A stretch of DNA of 64,000 bases, from assembly GCA_027485835.1 (NCBI GenBank), contig JAIXQG010000002.1, positions 742,983-806,982 of the forward strand. Direction: 5' to 3'. Origin of the DNA: Alphaproteobacteria bacterium. GTDB lineage: Bacteria > Pseudomonadota > Alphaproteobacteria > UBA2136 > UBA6156. The translations under genes were made by a program, and so were the position numbers. Positions 25,835-34,280 of the stretch are shown piece by piece (the first letter of the stretch is position 1; the number at the start of each line of letters is the position of its first letter). The notes beneath the pieces were generated by a model. The model saw only the letters and a program-made list of their open reading frames with translations. It searched no databases and had not been told where the DNA came from.

Positions 25835-25977
25835 TTCCAAGGGAGCGGGCGGTTCATGGGGGACCGCCTACGAGGGACCAACGGCCGGAGAGTCTTGCAA
25901 AAGACTGGGCGACCCCGGCCACGAAACTTAAACCGGCAACGCACGATGCGACGCCACAACGGAAGGAGACTGCCCCG
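25835..25977 (+). promoter_or_regulatory. structured 5' leader of mraZ
   Basis: Between the MraZ boxes and the start codon lies a leader of about 140-170 nt with at least two hairpins: GGCGGT...ACCGCC (about 25849-25870) and AGTCTT-GCAA-AAGACT, enclosed by GGCCGG/CCCGGCC (about 25883-25921). No riboswitch class is recognised. It could affect expression or stability of the dcw message. Confidence 0.4.
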
Positions 25978-26442
25978 ATGACCGTCTTCTTGTCCTCGTA
26001 CCTGAACAACGTGGACAAAAAAGGCCGGGTTTCGGTGCCTGCCTCCTTCCGTCATGAAATGGCCGCGCATACCCGACAGCAAGTTGTGGTCTACGCGGCG
26101 CCGGATGCAGGAAGCAATGGAGGATACTTATATGGCTGGGCTTACGACGATTTTCTCAAACTTGCTGAAAAAATTCAGCAGCTTCCGGCACTCAGCCCGG
26201 TACGCCAACGACTGGCGCGGGCCATTCTTGCAGCTGCTCGGCCACTAAACTTTGATGATGCCGGCCGCGTGATTCTGCCCGCCGACCTTGCCGAGAAGGC
26301 GGGGCTTGGCGAGGAGATTCTGTTTGCCGGTCAGGGCGAGTACTTCACCATTTGGAATCCGAAGCGTTATGAAGCGCAAATGCAGGATGACGGCCAGTTA
26401 ACGGCGGAGGATTTTGCAGTTATGGATGGGTTGTGGAAATAA
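25978..26442 (+). CDS. mraZ: division and cell wall cluster regulator MraZ
   Basis: MraZ is an AbrB-like DNA-binding ring that regulates the dcw cluster. The 154-residue product has two MraZ half-domains: the first with NNVDKKGRVSVPASFRHEM (about 9-27) and the second with LNFDDAGRVILPADLAEKAGL (about 88-108), each containing the DXXGR signature. ATG 25978 has a strong GGAAGGAG site; the longer frame upstream would cross the leader hairpins. A terminator lies between it and rsmH, so mraZ may be partly uncoupled from the rest of the cluster. Confidence 0.95.
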   Translation: MTVFLSSYLNNVDKKGRVSVPASFRHEMAAHTRQQVVVYAAPDAGSNGGYLYGWAYDDFLKLAEKIQQLPALSPVRQRLARAILAAARPLNFDDAGRVILPADLAEKAGLGEEILFAGQGEYFTIWNPKRYEAQMQDDGQLTAEDFAVMDGLWK

Positions 26443-26486
26443 AACGCCGAGGGGAACTTTCTGGTTTTTGCAGAATTATCTTTTTG

Positions 26487-26517
26487 AAACGGGCTTCGGG
26501 GGAGGCTCGTTTTTTTA
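26487..26517 (+). terminator. terminator between mraZ and rsmH
   Basis: ACGGGC ... GCTCGT stem followed by seven T, 45 bp past mraZ. A terminator inside the mraZ-rsmH pair is unusual. An AT-rich stretch follows that could hold an rsmH promoter. Confidence 0.6.
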
Positions 26518-26617
26518 GGTTGGTAGTGGATTAAAATACGAAAAAAATTGAGAAAATTACTACCTGTGGTGCGTTTTTTACTTGGGTTCGTCGGCAATTT
26601 GGAGTAGGAAGACGGCC

Positions 26618-27613
26618 ATGAGTGGGGACATGGATTTACTGCAGACGAGAGGCACCGCCGAAACGGTACACGTGCCGGTGCTGTTTACGGAAGTGATGGA
26701 GGCGTTAGAACCCGCCGCTGGTAAATTGCTGGTGGATGGGACCCTTGGCGGCGGAGGCCACACCCGCGGCCTGCTGGAGCGTGGTGCGCAGGTGGTGGGC
26801 TTGGATTGGGACAGCCGCGCCTTGGTGCGTTGTGCGCCGCTGGTGGAAGAATTTGGCGACCGCGTGCATTTGGTGCGTGCGGCCTATGATACCATTGCGG
26901 AAGTGCTGGCCGGGCCGGTGCTGGAAAATGAGGTAAGTTGCGGCAAGCGCAAGGTGGGGGAGCTGCCGCCGCTGGTGGATGGGATTTTGCTGGATCTTGG
27001 GTTTAGCAGTGATCAGCTCGATGACCCCCAGCGCGGGCTTAGTTATCATTTTGACGGGCCGTTGGATATGCGTCTTGATAGCTCGGTAAAAAAGACCGCA
27101 GCGGACGTTTTGAACACGGTGCGCGAGGAAGAGCTGGCGGATATCTTTTATGTGTACGGCGAAGAGCCGAAGAGCCGCGTGTTGGCGCGCGCGATTGTGA
27201 AGCAGCGCAAGGAGCGTCCGTTGGAAACTACCAAGGATTTGCTGGCGATTGTCGAGCAGGTGTATCCGCCCAAACTTGGGTTGAAGCGGGCGCATCCCGC
27301 GGCGCGGATTTTCCAAGCCCTGCGCGTGGCGGTGAATGATGAGATGGATACGCTGGAGCGGGCGTTGCCGGATGCGGCGTGGTGCTTGAAGAAGGGTGGT
27401 GTGCTGGCGGTGATCAGCTTCCAACCGTTGGAGGAGCGCGCGGTGAAGGCGGCGTTCCGGCGTTTGTGCGTGGATGAGCTGGACGAGATTGGCCGCGTGA
27501 AGACCCCTGCCAAGTTTAAAATGGGCAAGAAGGTGATGGCCAGCGACGCTGAGCTTGAGGCAAACCCGCGCTCTAGGAGTGCCATATTGCGGACTTTGGT
27601 GCGGGTTGGTTGA
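26618..27613 (+). CDS. rsmH: 16S rRNA m4C1402 methyltransferase RsmH (MraW)
   Basis: Transfers a methyl group from S-adenosylmethionine to N4 of C1402 in 16S rRNA. The 331-residue product shows HVPVLFTEVMEAL at the N-terminus, the SAM-binding VDGTLGGGGHTRGLL block, and the ILLDLGFSSDQLDDPQRGLSY motif typical of the family. It ends SRSAILRTLVR, as RsmH normally does. ATG 26618 has a TAGGAAG site upstream. In most bacteria ftsL follows directly; here a terminator and about 9.5 kb of other genes intervene. Confidence 0.95.
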   Translation: MSGDMDLLQTRGTAETVHVPVLFTEVMEALEPAAGKLLVDGTLGGGGHTRGLLERGAQVVGLDWDSRALVRCAPLVEEFGDRVHLVRAAYDTIAEVLAGPVLENEVSCGKRKVGELPPLVDGILLDLGFSSDQLDDPQRGLSYHFDGPLDMRLDSSVKKTAADVLNTVREEELADIFYVYGEEPKSRVLARAIVKQRKERPLETTKDLLAIVEQVYPPKLGLKRAHPAARIFQALRVAVNDEMDTLERALPDAAWCLKKGGVLAVISFQPLEERAVKAAFRRLCVDELDEIGRVKTPAKFKMGKKVMASDAELEANPRSRSAILRTLVRVG

Positions 27614-27617
27614 TACG

Positions 27618-27645
27618 AAAAAGGCTCCTCAAGGGAGCCTTTTTC
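27618..27645. terminator. bidirectional terminator between rsmH and ppa
   Basis: AAAAAGGCTCC-TCAA-GGGAGCCTTTTT serves both the rsmH (+) and ppa (-) transcripts. Confidence 0.85.
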
Positions 27646-27660
27646 GGTTTAAGCTTTAGC

Positions 27661-28185
27661 TTACTTGGTGTCGACAATGCCCTTCAGCACGATGGCGGCG
27701 GCTTCTTCGGCGTTGCCCCAGCCGGCGATCTTGACCCACTTGCCGGGTTCGAGATTTTTGTAGTGGCTGTAGAACTGCTCGAGCTGGTCGCGGAACATCT
27801 GCGGCAGGTCGGTGTAGTCCTTGATGTTCTCAAAGCGTGGGTCGAGCTTTTTGTGCGGTACGCAGACTAGTTTGGCGTCTTCGCCGGATTCGTCGGTGGT
27901 CATCAGCACACCGACCGGACGGGCGCGGATGACGGCACCGGGAACAACTGCGATGTCGGTGTAAACGAAGGCGTCGACGGGGTCGCCATCGCCACCCAGC
28001 GTGTTGTTGATGAAGCCGTAGTGGGCGGGGAAGACCATCGGCATCGGGGCAAAGCGGTCGACGAACAGCAGGCCGGTGTCCTTATCGACTTCGTACTTGA
28101 TGTGCGGGGTGTGCTTGGGGTTTTCCACCACCACGTAAATGTCGTGTGGCGGCTCTTTGCCGGCGGGCAGGTCTTTGAGGCTCAT
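27661..28185 (-). CDS. ppa: inorganic pyrophosphatase, family I
   Basis: Hydrolyses pyrophosphate made in biosynthetic reactions, Mg-dependent, cytoplasmic hexamer in bacteria. The 174-residue product carries the family signature GDGDPVDAFVYT (about 65-76) and the YEVDKDTGLLFVDR and VFPAHYGFINNT blocks that line the active site. It has a good AAAGGGAG site. It lies convergent to rsmH, breaking the usual dcw order. Confidence 0.95.
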   Translation of the reverse strand: MSLKDLPAGKEPPHDIYVVVENPKHTPHIKYEVDKDTGLLFVDRFAPMPMVFPAHYGFINNTLGGDGDPVDAFVYTDIAVVPGAVIRARPVGVLMTTDESGEDAKLVCVPHKKLDPRFENIKDYTDLPQMFRDQLEQFYSHYKNLEPGKWVKIAGWGNAEEAAAIVLKGIVDTK

Positions 28186-28255
28186 GGGTGTTCTCCCTTT
28201 GTTAACGGGGGGAACTTAGCGAAAAGGGGTCGTAAAGACAAGGTGTTCACGAAAA

Positions 28256-28289
28256 AAGAGCCATCTCATAGGTTTGAGATGGCTTTTAA
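28256..28289. terminator. terminator after the PD-(D/E)XK-like gene
   Basis: AGCCATCTCA and TGAGATGGCT form a ten-bp stem; on the minus strand it is followed by a T run. The stop codon of the minus-strand gene lies in the stem. Confidence 0.75.
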
Positions 28290-28816
28290 GTGGGGAAATG
28301 CCTGAATGTGGCTGTAAAGGGTTTTGTTGGGTCGCTTTTGATAGTTATTACCGTCCATTTGAGCCGAGTTTCGGGATAGTTACGCAGAATAAATCTGCGT
28401 GCATTCCCTAATTGTTCTAAAGCCTCTCTAACCTTTTTGTTCGCGCCGCTATAGGTTTTTATTTCTACCAACTCAATTGTACCATCGGGATGCTCCAGAA
28501 TGATATCAACCTGGCGATTTCCTAAAAAGTCGACCTCTGTACTGAAGAAAGTTGAACTTTGAAGGACGTAATTTCCGATTTGCTGCCATGCCAGTGTTAC
28601 ATATTCGATGTTCTTCCTTTTGTAGAAGCTTCTTGGAAAGTTGTGAAACTGCTTTCTGAGGATGCTTACTACGTCTTCTGGTGTCAGGTATTGAGGGTCT
28701 CCGACATTGGTTAAATATTCGAGGACATAATGTACGGCCCTACCAAATGCAGAGGCGCGAGGGATGTTACGATATTGACGCAGAGGATCGTCGCTATCAT
28801 TCGTATAAAGTGACAT
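28286..28816 (-). CDS. putative PD-(D/E)XK nuclease-fold protein
   Basis: A 176-residue protein that I do not recognise by name. The segment RQVDIILEHPDGTIELVEIKTY has the Asp-X(n)-Glu-X-Lys arrangement and beta-strand pattern of the PD-(D/E)XK nuclease fold, but no conserved family around it is recognised. I chose ATG 28816 (MSLYTNDSDD) over a longer frame, because a GGAG site lies before it and the upstream part overlaps another gene. Base composition is AT-richer than the neighbours and codon choice differs, suggesting transfer. Confidence 0.6.
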   Translation of the reverse strand: MSLYTNDSDDPLRQYRNIPRASAFGRAVHYVLEYLTNVGDPQYLTPEDVVSILRKQFHNFPRSFYKRKNIEYVTLAWQQIGNYVLQSSTFFSTEVDFLGNRQVDIILEHPDGTIELVEIKTYSGANKKVREALEQLGNARRFILRNYPETRLKWTVITIKSDPTKPFTATFRHFPT

Positions 28817-28878
28817 GATGATGCTCCGAGAAGGACACGCTTTCTTTTTATGTATACTTAAAGCGAAGAGGTCGCAAT

Positions 28879-28904
28879 AAAAAACCCTGCTGATGCAAGG
28901 TTTA
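28879..28904 (-). terminator. terminator after the secreted orphan gene
   Basis: On the minus strand, AAACCTTGC-ATCA-GCAGGGTTTTTT forms a stem followed by T. It lies just past the stop of the gene at 28923. Confidence 0.75.
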
Positions 28905-28922
28905 TATAGAAATACTGTTAGT

Positions 28923-29447
28923 TTATTTGGGAACGCAAAAGGCATAGGCCACGGGGGTGGCGGCGCGTTCGTAAGTTCTCGAACCGCCATCATTGGTGGT
29001 GCGCATGAGACAGCCGTTGGCGCCGTAGGGAATGGCTCCCATCACACCACAGGATTCCTCGCGGCAACCGTCGCTTAAGTTCACATCGCGTGCGCCGGCA
29101 CAGCCGATACGTGTTGATGTGTTCGGGCACGTGGCAATAGCCTGACTGTTGCTGCCACCCGTTGTAACAACAAATGGAGTGATAGTTGCACCGGGCGTTT
29201 TGCAGCCCGCGATGGCGCCACCGGTTGCCCCAGGAGCATAAACGAGGCCTGCATTGCCACATTCGGCAATCTTATCGATTTGCGCTTGCATCATATCGGC
29301 TTTTTTACTGGCGGCATCGACGAGGTTTGCCAGAGAGGACCAGTTCGCTTCCTGCATCAGGTTGCCAGAGGCCGTGCGTTCCTGAGCGGAAACGTTGAAG
29401 CTTGAAAGCATGAGTGTGCAGACAAGATAGAGGATCGTTTTTTTCAT
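28923..29447 (-). CDS. secreted orphan protein with Cys pairs
   Basis: A 174-residue product with a clear signal peptide (about 1-21, FNVSAQE), then a helical region (about 30-60) and a Gly/Ala/Thr-rich body with about eight cysteines, including GCREESCGVMG and FCVPK at the C-terminus. The Cys pairs suggest disulfide bonds in the periplasm or outside. I do not recognise the family. It belongs to the AT-richer block between ppa and accD. Confidence 0.65.
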   Translation of the reverse strand: MKKTILYLVCTLMLSSFNVSAQERTASGNLMQEANWSSLANLVDAASKKADMMQAQIDKIAECGNAGLVYAPGATGGAIAGCKTPGATITPFVVTTGGSNSQAIATCPNTSTRIGCAGARDVNLSDGCREESCGVMGAIPYGANGCLMRTTNDGGSRTYERAATPVAYAFCVPK

Positions 29448-29542
29448 GTCCTAACCTTATCATGTTTTGGTTAAGCTGAAACTGACGCCGGAATTGTCAA
29501 CCAACAAAATGTGTTAATTTTATCGGATAGGGCCCTTTTAAA

Positions 29543-29564
29543 CCCCGGCACGGATGTGCCGGGG
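29543..29564 (-). terminator. terminator after the 185-residue orphan
   Basis: CCCCGGCAC-GGAT-GTGCCGGGG is a perfect nine-bp stem. On the minus strand it is followed by TTTAAAA, 12 bp past the stop at 29576. Confidence 0.65.
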
Positions 29565-29575
29565 TGGAGGAATCG

Positions 29576-30133
29576 CTAAGCACGTTCGAAAACGTGCAGG
29601 ATTTGGTGATGCCCACTGACCAAACGCTGCTTTTTTCCGCCGATGACACAGACCAGTGTTGTGGCGGCCACTTTTTCAAGGTGTGGCATGCGTTCTATCA
29701 CTTTCTGGGCTGCTGCCGCCAGTTTAAGGGGCGGCCTTCTTCGGGGGGAAAGAGTCGTGTAGGCTTTGTAATCGGCCCACGTATCAGGGTCTATGAACGT
29801 GTCGTGGGCCATGGTCATGATTGTGACAACGGTTGCTTCGGTGGAAGAGATGGTAAGCACGTCGGGCGACCATTTCGTGCCGAGATCCGGCCGGATGACC
29901 AGATGGTGGCTTGGATCCTTATAGAGCGTGCCAATGATTTGACACATCTCGTAGAGAATATCGAGGCACTTTGGCGTGAGAGAGAGTTGTGGAAAGTAGC
30001 GATGCACCATGCTTTGTATCGCCGTACGCGGAACCGCAGCGGGGTTACAGTTATGGGGCGACGATTCGCTTTTCATATATTTCAGGACGGCGCGAAGGGC
30101 GTTGTCGTTGATGCGTTTTTGCGGGGTGGACAT
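29576..30133 (-). CDS. unknown 185-residue protein
   Basis: A basic protein (many Arg and Lys) with no membrane segment or signal peptide. The ATG at 30133 (MSTPQKRIND) has a GAGGAA site; the frame stays open upstream across accD, which I read as chance. A helical N-terminus (ALRAVLKYMKSE) and a possible small domain at 90-140 are all I can see. No family is recognised. It ends the orphan block before accD and is divergent from it. Confidence 0.6.
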   Translation of the reverse strand: MSTPQKRINDNALRAVLKYMKSESSPHNCNPAAVPRTAIQSMVHRYFPQLSLTPKCLDILYEMCQIIGTLYKDPSHHLVIRPDLGTKWSPDVLTISSTEATVVTIMTMAHDTFIDPDTWADYKAYTTLSPRRRPPLKLAAAAQKVIERMPHLEKVAATTLVCVIGGKKQRLVSGHHQILHVFERA

Positions 30134-30223
30134 GATTGTTCCTCGTGTAGAAAATGCGAAAAGTGGTGACTTGTATACTCTAAAAAACGTGCGGGCAAGG
30201 GGATTTTGAGGTATAGAGGGGGC

Positions 30224-31087
30224 ATGTCGTTCCTTACCGATTTGATCCGCCCGAGCATTAAAACCACCAAAAAGCGGGATGTGCCCGCCGATGTATGGGA
30301 AAAATGCCCCGGCTGCGGCCAACTGATTTACGCCACCGAACTGCCGCAGAACCTGTTCTGCTGCACGCATTGTAACCACCATTTGCGCTGGGACATTGAT
30401 GCGCGTTTGGAGCACCTGCTGGACCAAGGTGAAGGTTTTGCGCCTGTGGTGATTGAGGTGCCGGTACCTGCCGACGACCCGCTGCATTTTAAGGATAAGA
30501 AGGCTTACAAGGCGCGGTTGAAGGATGCCCGTGCCAGCAGTGGCCATACGGATGCCTTCCGTGCCGTGCATGGCCATATTGAGGGCCAGCCGGTAGCGGT
30601 GTGTGCGCTGGATTTTGGCTTTATGGCGGGTAGCATGAGCCGTGGGGTGGGTGAAGCCCTGGTGGCGACCGCCCAGTATGCGCTGGCGAAGAAGATACCC
30701 ATGCTGGCGATTACCGCCAGTGGCGGCGCGCGCATGCAGGAAAGCACCTTAAGCCTGATGCAGATGGCCCGCAGCACCGCCGCGATTGCGATGCTGAAAG
30801 AAGCCGGATTACCTTATATTGTGCTGCTGACCGACCCGACCACGGGTGGGGTTTCGGCTAGTTTTGCGATGACCGGCGACGTGCATATGGCCGAGCCCGG
30901 TGCGTTGATTGGTTTTGCCGGTGCGCGCGTGATTGAGCAGACTATCCGCCAGACCTTGCCGGAGGGCTTCCAGCGTGCGGAATACCTGTTGGAGCATGGG
31001 ATGGTGGATATGGTGACGGCTAGGGCTGAGCAGAAAGCGGTGTTGGCCCGTTTGTTAGGAATGATGACTTCGGGTCGTGCTGGTTAA
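30224..31087 (+). CDS. accD: acetyl-CoA carboxylase carboxyltransferase beta subunit AccD
   Basis: With AccA, moves the carboxyl group from biotin to acetyl-CoA, giving malonyl-CoA for fatty acids. The 287-residue product has the N-terminal four-Cys zinc ribbon (CPGCGQLIY...CCTHC, about 27-50), the LDFGFMAGSMSRGVGE motif and the crotonase-type ASGGARMQE and DPTTGGVSASFA blocks. ATG 30224 has a GAGGGGG site. folC, which often follows accD, is not here; a family 1 repeat follows instead. Confidence 0.95.
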   Translation: MSFLTDLIRPSIKTTKKRDVPADVWEKCPGCGQLIYATELPQNLFCCTHCNHHLRWDIDARLEHLLDQGEGFAPVVIEVPVPADDPLHFKDKKAYKARLKDARASSGHTDAFRAVHGHIEGQPVAVCALDFGFMAGSMSRGVGEALVATAQYALAKKIPMLAITASGGARMQESTLSLMQMARSTAAIAMLKEAGLPYIVLLTDPTTGGVSASFAMTGDVHMAEPGALIGFAGARVIEQTIRQTLPEGFQRAEYLLEHGMVDMVTARAEQKAVLARLLGMMTSGRAG

Positions 31088-31100
31088 CCGCTTTCTTCTA

Positions 31101-31286
31101 GGCGCGGACTAAAATGGCCCCCTGAAACTTTTTGGCGTGGCTTAAGTACTCCATGCCTGTACACGGCGCCCCGCCAAAAACTTCCAGGATGACCGTTTAT
31201 AGCCTCGCGTGTGGTGCCTCATCATTCCGCCTGCAGCGGTTGGCGCTAGGAGAGCGATGCGCTGGTGCGCATGTCTCGCGCCAAAA
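31101..31286. repeat. palindromic intergenic element, family 1, copy 3 (long form)
   Basis: Module A (31101-31212) begins GGCGCGGACTAAAA and ends TAGCCTCGCG like copies 1 and 2, with many changes in between that mostly keep the arms paired (TTTTTGGCGTGG with CCCCGCCAAAAA). Module B (31213-31286) matches the second half of copy 2 and ends TCTCGCGCCAAAA. It lies between convergent accD and lptB. Confidence 0.8.
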
Positions 31287-31298
31287 GGAGCTTTATTT

Positions 31299-32057
31299 TT
31301 ATGCGGCGTTGGAGAGTTCGAAGTCGTCGCCCAGATAGACGCGACGGACGTCGGGGTTGGCGACGATTTCCTTCGGGGTTCCTGAGGCGAGAACTTGGCC
31401 TTCCGCCATGATGTAGGCGTGGTCGACGAGGCTGAGGGTATCGCGGACGTTGTGGTCGGTAATGAGCACGCCCATGCCGCGTGTTTTGAGGTGCAGCACC
31501 AGATTCTTCACATCGCGGATGGCGAGAGGGTCAACGCCCGCGAACGGTTCGTCGAGCATCATGAACTGCGGGTTGGCGGCGAGGGCGCGCGCGATTTCGA
31601 CACGGCGGCGTTCGCCTCCCGACAGGGCCGGAGCCGGGCTGTGACGGACTTTGGTGAGGCCGAATTCGTTGAGGAGTTCTTCGAGGCGGGTGGTTTGTTC
31701 GGCGTGGGTGCGGCAGACCATTTCCAGCACCGCGAGCAGGTTTTTCTCCACCGTGAGGCCACGGAAAATGCTGCTTTCCTGCGGCAGGTAGCCGAGGCCT
31801 AGGCGGGCGCGGCGGTACATCGGCAGGTGGGTGAGGTCTTCGCCATCCAGCGTGATGATGCCGCTATCCACATGAGTGAGGCCGATGACGGCTTGGAAGC
31901 TGCTGGTTTTACCGGCGCCGTTGGGGCCGAGCAGGGCCACCACCTGACCGCGCTGGACGGAGAGCGAGACGTTGCGGAGAATCTGGCGGGCGCCAACGCG
32001 TTTTTGCAGACCTTCGACATACAGGCCTTTGGTCGGGGTGGGTTTGGCAGGGCTCAT
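31299..32057 (-). CDS. lptB: LPS export ABC transporter ATPase LptB
   Basis: LptB powers extraction of LPS from the inner membrane with LptF and LptG. The 252-residue product has Walker A (GPNGAGKTSS), the ABC signature (ALSGGERRRVEIARAL), Walker B (FMMLDEPFAGVDP) and the switch His (ITDHNVRDTL), all typical of LptB. I chose ATG 32057 (MSPAKPTPTK); the frame extends upstream into lptA territory without a better site. It follows lptA by about 35 bp; lptF and lptG are not in the window. Confidence 0.95.
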   Translation of the reverse strand: MSPAKPTPTKGLYVEGLQKRVGARQILRNVSLSVQRGQVVALLGPNGAGKTSSFQAVIGLTHVDSGIITLDGEDLTHLPMYRRARLGLGYLPQESSIFRGLTVEKNLLAVLEMVCRTHAEQTTRLEELLNEFGLTKVRHSPAPALSGGERRRVEIARALAANPQFMMLDEPFAGVDPLAIRDVKNLVLHLKTRGMGVLITDHNVRDTLSLVDHAYIMAEGQVLASGTPKEIVANPDVRRVYLGDDFELSNAA

Positions 32058-32091
32058 GGGTACCGTTTGTAGCATGGACGGGTTGGGCTGG

Positions 32092-32580
32092 CTACTTGTT
32101 GGGAACAAAGCGGGCTTTAACAGGACCGCTGCTGTTGGTGACCACCGCATTGCCGGTTTGCAGGTTGTAGACCAGTTTGTCTCCCGACAGTTGACTGGGG
32201 CCGCGGGTGAGGGTGACATCGCCGGTGAGGACCAGAGTGCCGGCGTCGAGATTGTAGGTGGCGGTGGTGCCGGTGGCTTTTTCTGACACGCCGTTGCTGC
32301 CCGCGCGGGTGATGGTGACGCCGCCGGAGGCGGTGACGGTTTGGATGCCGGAGGTGCTGTTCTGGTTTTTGTAGTCGGCGGTGACGAGGGGGGCGGTGAG
32401 AGTCATGCCTTCTTGCGTGACCACCACGTTGCCGCTGAAGGTGGCTTTGCTGGCGGTTTGGTTGACTTCCAGTTTCTCGGCGGAGATATCGATCTGGCTG
32501 TTGGGGGCTGCGTGGGCGGTAAGGCCTGTAGACAGGGCCATGACCAGTGTGAGCAGGGCGGAGCGAAGAGAGATGTTCAT
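32092..32580 (-). CDS. lptA: LPS transport periplasmic protein LptA
   Basis: LptA forms the periplasmic bridge that carries LPS. The 162-residue product has a signal peptide (about 1-24, AHAAP) and an OstA-like beta-jellyroll (about 28-150) with ISAEKLEVNQTASKATFSGNVVVTQ, the usual start of the domain. ATG 32580 (MNISLRS) gives the clean signal peptide. lptC lies 19 bp upstream and lptB downstream, the conserved order. Confidence 0.93.
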   Translation of the reverse strand: MNISLRSALLTLVMALSTGLTAHAAPNSQIDISAEKLEVNQTASKATFSGNVVVTQEGMTLTAPLVTADYKNQNSTSGIQTVTASGGVTITRAGSNGVSEKATGTTATYNLDAGTLVLTGDVTLTRGPSQLSGDKLVYNLQTGNAVVTNSSGPVKARFVPNK

Positions 32581-32599
32581 ACGATGACCTACCAATGGA

Positions 32600-33244
32600 T
32601 TACTTAACAGGAGTGAGTTTAGCACGAACGCCGCCGGTGAACAGCAGGATACTGCTGGAGGGGTCGGCCGTGAGGGTGGGGGATTTGAGGTCGATGTGCC
32701 AGCCGGAGGTGTCCTTCCCCACACGGCCGGTGACGTGGCTGCCGCCGGTGGCGGTAATGCGGCGGGTGGTGAGGTCGGCATTCATTTGCGGGGCGGCGAG
32801 CGTGAGGCCCATGCCGGTGGCTTGAACGTTGCCGGTCAGCTGGAGGGCGGAGGCGGTTTGATCGTAGTCGCCTTGGTCGGCACTGAGGAGAAGCGGGGTT
32901 TGCTGTTTGGGGTCCTGCCATTCGGCGGTGACTTGCTGGAGAATGTAGGTACCGCTGGTGGCGGAACCGCCTTGCAGGGCGTTTTCGGCTTGGACGGTCC
33001 AGTTGCGGCCGAGGGCGTCTTGGCCGGTGTAGCGGGGTTTTTCCAATAGTGTGGTACCCGAGACGTTTTTCAGTGGGCCGCTAAGGGTGGAAGAAATGCC
33101 TTGGGGTAACTGCTTGACCGGCTTGGGGGCGGGCGCCGCGATGCTGAACATGGTGCTGGGGCGCACGCTGGAAAACAGAATAAAGCCCAGCACAGCCACC
33201 ATGCCGAGCAGCAGAAGCATGAGGATACGGCGGCGTTGGAGCAT
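32600..33244 (-). CDS. lptC: LPS export inner-membrane protein LptC
   Basis: LptC is anchored in the inner membrane and passes LPS from LptB2FG to LptA. The 214-residue product has one N-terminal membrane helix (about 7-28) and a periplasmic LptC beta domain (about 55-205), with repeated TGNVQATGMGLTLAAPQM-like strand pairs. It lies between kdsD and lptA in the usual alphaproteobacterial order. Confidence 0.9.
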   Translation of the reverse strand: MLQRRRILMLLLLGMVAVLGFILFSSVRPSTMFSIAAPAPKPVKQLPQGISSTLSGPLKNVSGTTLLEKPRYTGQDALGRNWTVQAENALQGGSATSGTYILQQVTAEWQDPKQQTPLLLSADQGDYDQTASALQLTGNVQATGMGLTLAAPQMNADLTTRRITATGGSHVTGRVGKDTSGWHIDLKSPTLTADPSSSILLFTGGVRAKLTPVK

Positions 33245-33269
33245 GGGTGCGGCTTTCCGGTTTAGGCGG

Positions 33270-34229
33270 TTAGATGACGTTTGCGTGCAGGCATTCTTGA
33301 ATGCGCAGCAGGCCGACGGGTTTGTTAGCGTCTATTACCCAAAGGGTTGTGACGTTGGTTTGTTCCATATGGGCGACGGCGGCGGTGGCGAGCGCATCGG
33401 ACGGGATGGTTTTGGGAGTGCGGGTCATGACATCCGATGCCGTGCGGGAGAGGAGGTCCGGCGTGAGGCGGCGTTTGAGGTCGCCGTCGGTAAAGATGCC
33501 GGTGAGGTTGCCGTGCGCGTCGGTAAGGCCGACACAGCCCAAGTTGCGGGCGGTGAGAGTGACGAGGACATCGGCCATGGAGGCGGTTTCAGGGTGCAGG
33601 GGCAGGTCGTTATCGACCATGATCTCCTTCACGCGCAGCAGTTGCGCGCCAAGTTTACCGCCGGGGTGGAAGACGGCGAAGTCTTCCTTTTGAAAACCAC
33701 GAGCGGTCATGAGCGCTACGGCGAGCGCGTCGCACAGCGCCAGCGCCACGGTGGTGCTGGTGGTGGGGGCGAGGTTGAGCGGGCAGGCTTCTTTCTCGAC
33801 CCGGGTGTTGAGCGTGACTTTGGCGGCCTTGGCCAAGGTGCTGGCCGGTTTGCCGGTAACGGCGATAAGCGGGATGGAAAAACGGCTCGCGTAGGTGACG
33901 ACAGCGGCGAGTTCCTTGCTTTCTCCGCTATGGGAGAGGGCGATGATAACGTCGGACTTGGTGATCATGCCCAAGTCGCCGTGCAGCGCCTCGGTTGGGT
34001 GCACAAAGAACGCCGGTGTTCCGGTGCTGGCAAGGGTGGCAGCGATTTTACCGCCGATGTGGCCGGATTTGCCCACGCCTGTGACAATCACGCGGCCGGT
34101 ACAACTTTGGAGAAGGCTAAGAGCAGCGGGCAGGGCGGGGTCGGCTTCCAGCGCCTTGGTAAGGTTCTGGAGTGCGGCGGTTTCGGCACGGAGGGTTTCC
34201 AGTGCGGCGGCGAGAGCTTGGTTTGGCAT
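33270..34229 (-). CDS. kdsD: arabinose-5-phosphate isomerase KdsD (KpsF/GutQ family)
   Basis: Converts ribulose 5-phosphate to arabinose 5-phosphate, the first step to Kdo for LPS. The 319-residue product has an SIS domain (about 40-175; GVGKSGHIGGKIAATLASTGT and SHSGESKEL) and two CBS repeats in the C-terminal part (about 205-315, KEIMVDNDLPL, FTDGDLKRR, DVMTRTPKTI). Its place next to lptCAB and rnd is typical for alphaproteobacteria. Confidence 0.94.
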   Translation of the reverse strand: MPNQALAAALETLRAETAALQNLTKALEADPALPAALSLLQSCTGRVIVTGVGKSGHIGGKIAATLASTGTPAFFVHPTEALHGDLGMITKSDVIIALSHSGESKELAAVVTYASRFSIPLIAVTGKPASTLAKAAKVTLNTRVEKEACPLNLAPTTSTTVALALCDALAVALMTARGFQKEDFAVFHPGGKLGAQLLRVKEIMVDNDLPLHPETASMADVLVTLTARNLGCVGLTDAHGNLTGIFTDGDLKRRLTPDLLSRTASDVMTRTPKTIPSDALATAAVAHMEQTNVTTLWVIDANKPVGLLRIQECLHANVI

Positions 34230-34280
34230 GGTTTGGAACTACTTGTGTTGGAGATTTTGAGCAATGCGCCTGAGGGGGAA

